From Opitutaceae bacterium (GTDB taxonomy: Bacteria > Verrucomicrobiota > Verrucomicrobiae > Opitutales > Opitutaceae): 6,357 bases of DNA. Below the pieces are notes generated by a model that had not been told where the DNA came from, ran no database searches, and saw only the letters and a program-made list of their open reading frames with translations. Where the stretch lies: the NCBI GenBank assembly GCA_031266495.1, contig JAISAX010000533.1:1-6357 (forward strand). Direction: 5' to 3'. Both the position numbers and the translations under genes were made by a program. Of the stretch, positions 6,318-6,357 are shown one piece after another (position 1 is the first letter of the stretch; the number at the start of each line of letters is the position of its first letter).

Positions 6318-6357
6318 AGTGCGAGTGTTTCCGGATCGTGTTATTTTAGTTTTGGGC

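Overview
The window is GC-rich bacterial DNA, about 60-65% GC by eye, with two complete protein genes, both on the + strand. It reads like a verrucomicrobial chromosome, and the family Opitutaceae is my best guess. Three things suggest this: a very large secreted, GH2-like protein with a C-terminal tail ending DDPYIYYRW; a neighbouring LacI-type regulator; and short palindromes of the type GGCACGGGC...GCCCGTG between genes, which I associate with Verrucomicrobia and Planctomycetes. The taxonomic call is inference, since there is no rRNA or marker gene here.

Layout. Positions 1-90 are non-coding. They hold one short palindrome (27-43) and a possible LacI-family operator (60-73) just ahead of the first gene. 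Positions 91-4839 encode a 1582-residue exported protein. In order it has a signal peptide, a CBM4/9-like jelly roll, a GH2 sugar-binding domain, an Ig-like sandwich, a GH2-like TIM barrel, an Ig-like domain, and two tandem copies of an alpha/beta (glutamine-amidotransferase-like) domain. The barrel keeps a nucleophile candidate (E795), but the usual acid/base Glu position reads Asn692. Positions 4840-5207 (368 bp) are intergenic and carry a cluster of three near-identical palindromes in mixed orientation plus smaller hairpins. Positions 5208-6263 encode a 351-residue LacI/GalR-family regulator. Positions 6264-6357 are non-coding and contain a long G run.

How they may work together. The simplest reading is a small carbohydrate-use locus: an exported glycoside-hydrolase-like protein acting on a glycan outside the cytoplasm or in the periplasm, with a LacI-type repressor sensing a derived sugar. 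The substrate cannot be read from the sequence.

Most unusual features: (1) replacement of the catalytic acid/base in an otherwise recognisable GH2-like barrel; (2) two G-rich polypurine tracts inside the large gene that read as in-frame loop insertions (G9 and G7 runs), with a third G-rich tract after the regulator; (3) an internal duplication of the C-terminal domain, whose second copy lacks the G-rich insertion and so serves as an internal control; (4) the palindrome cluster.
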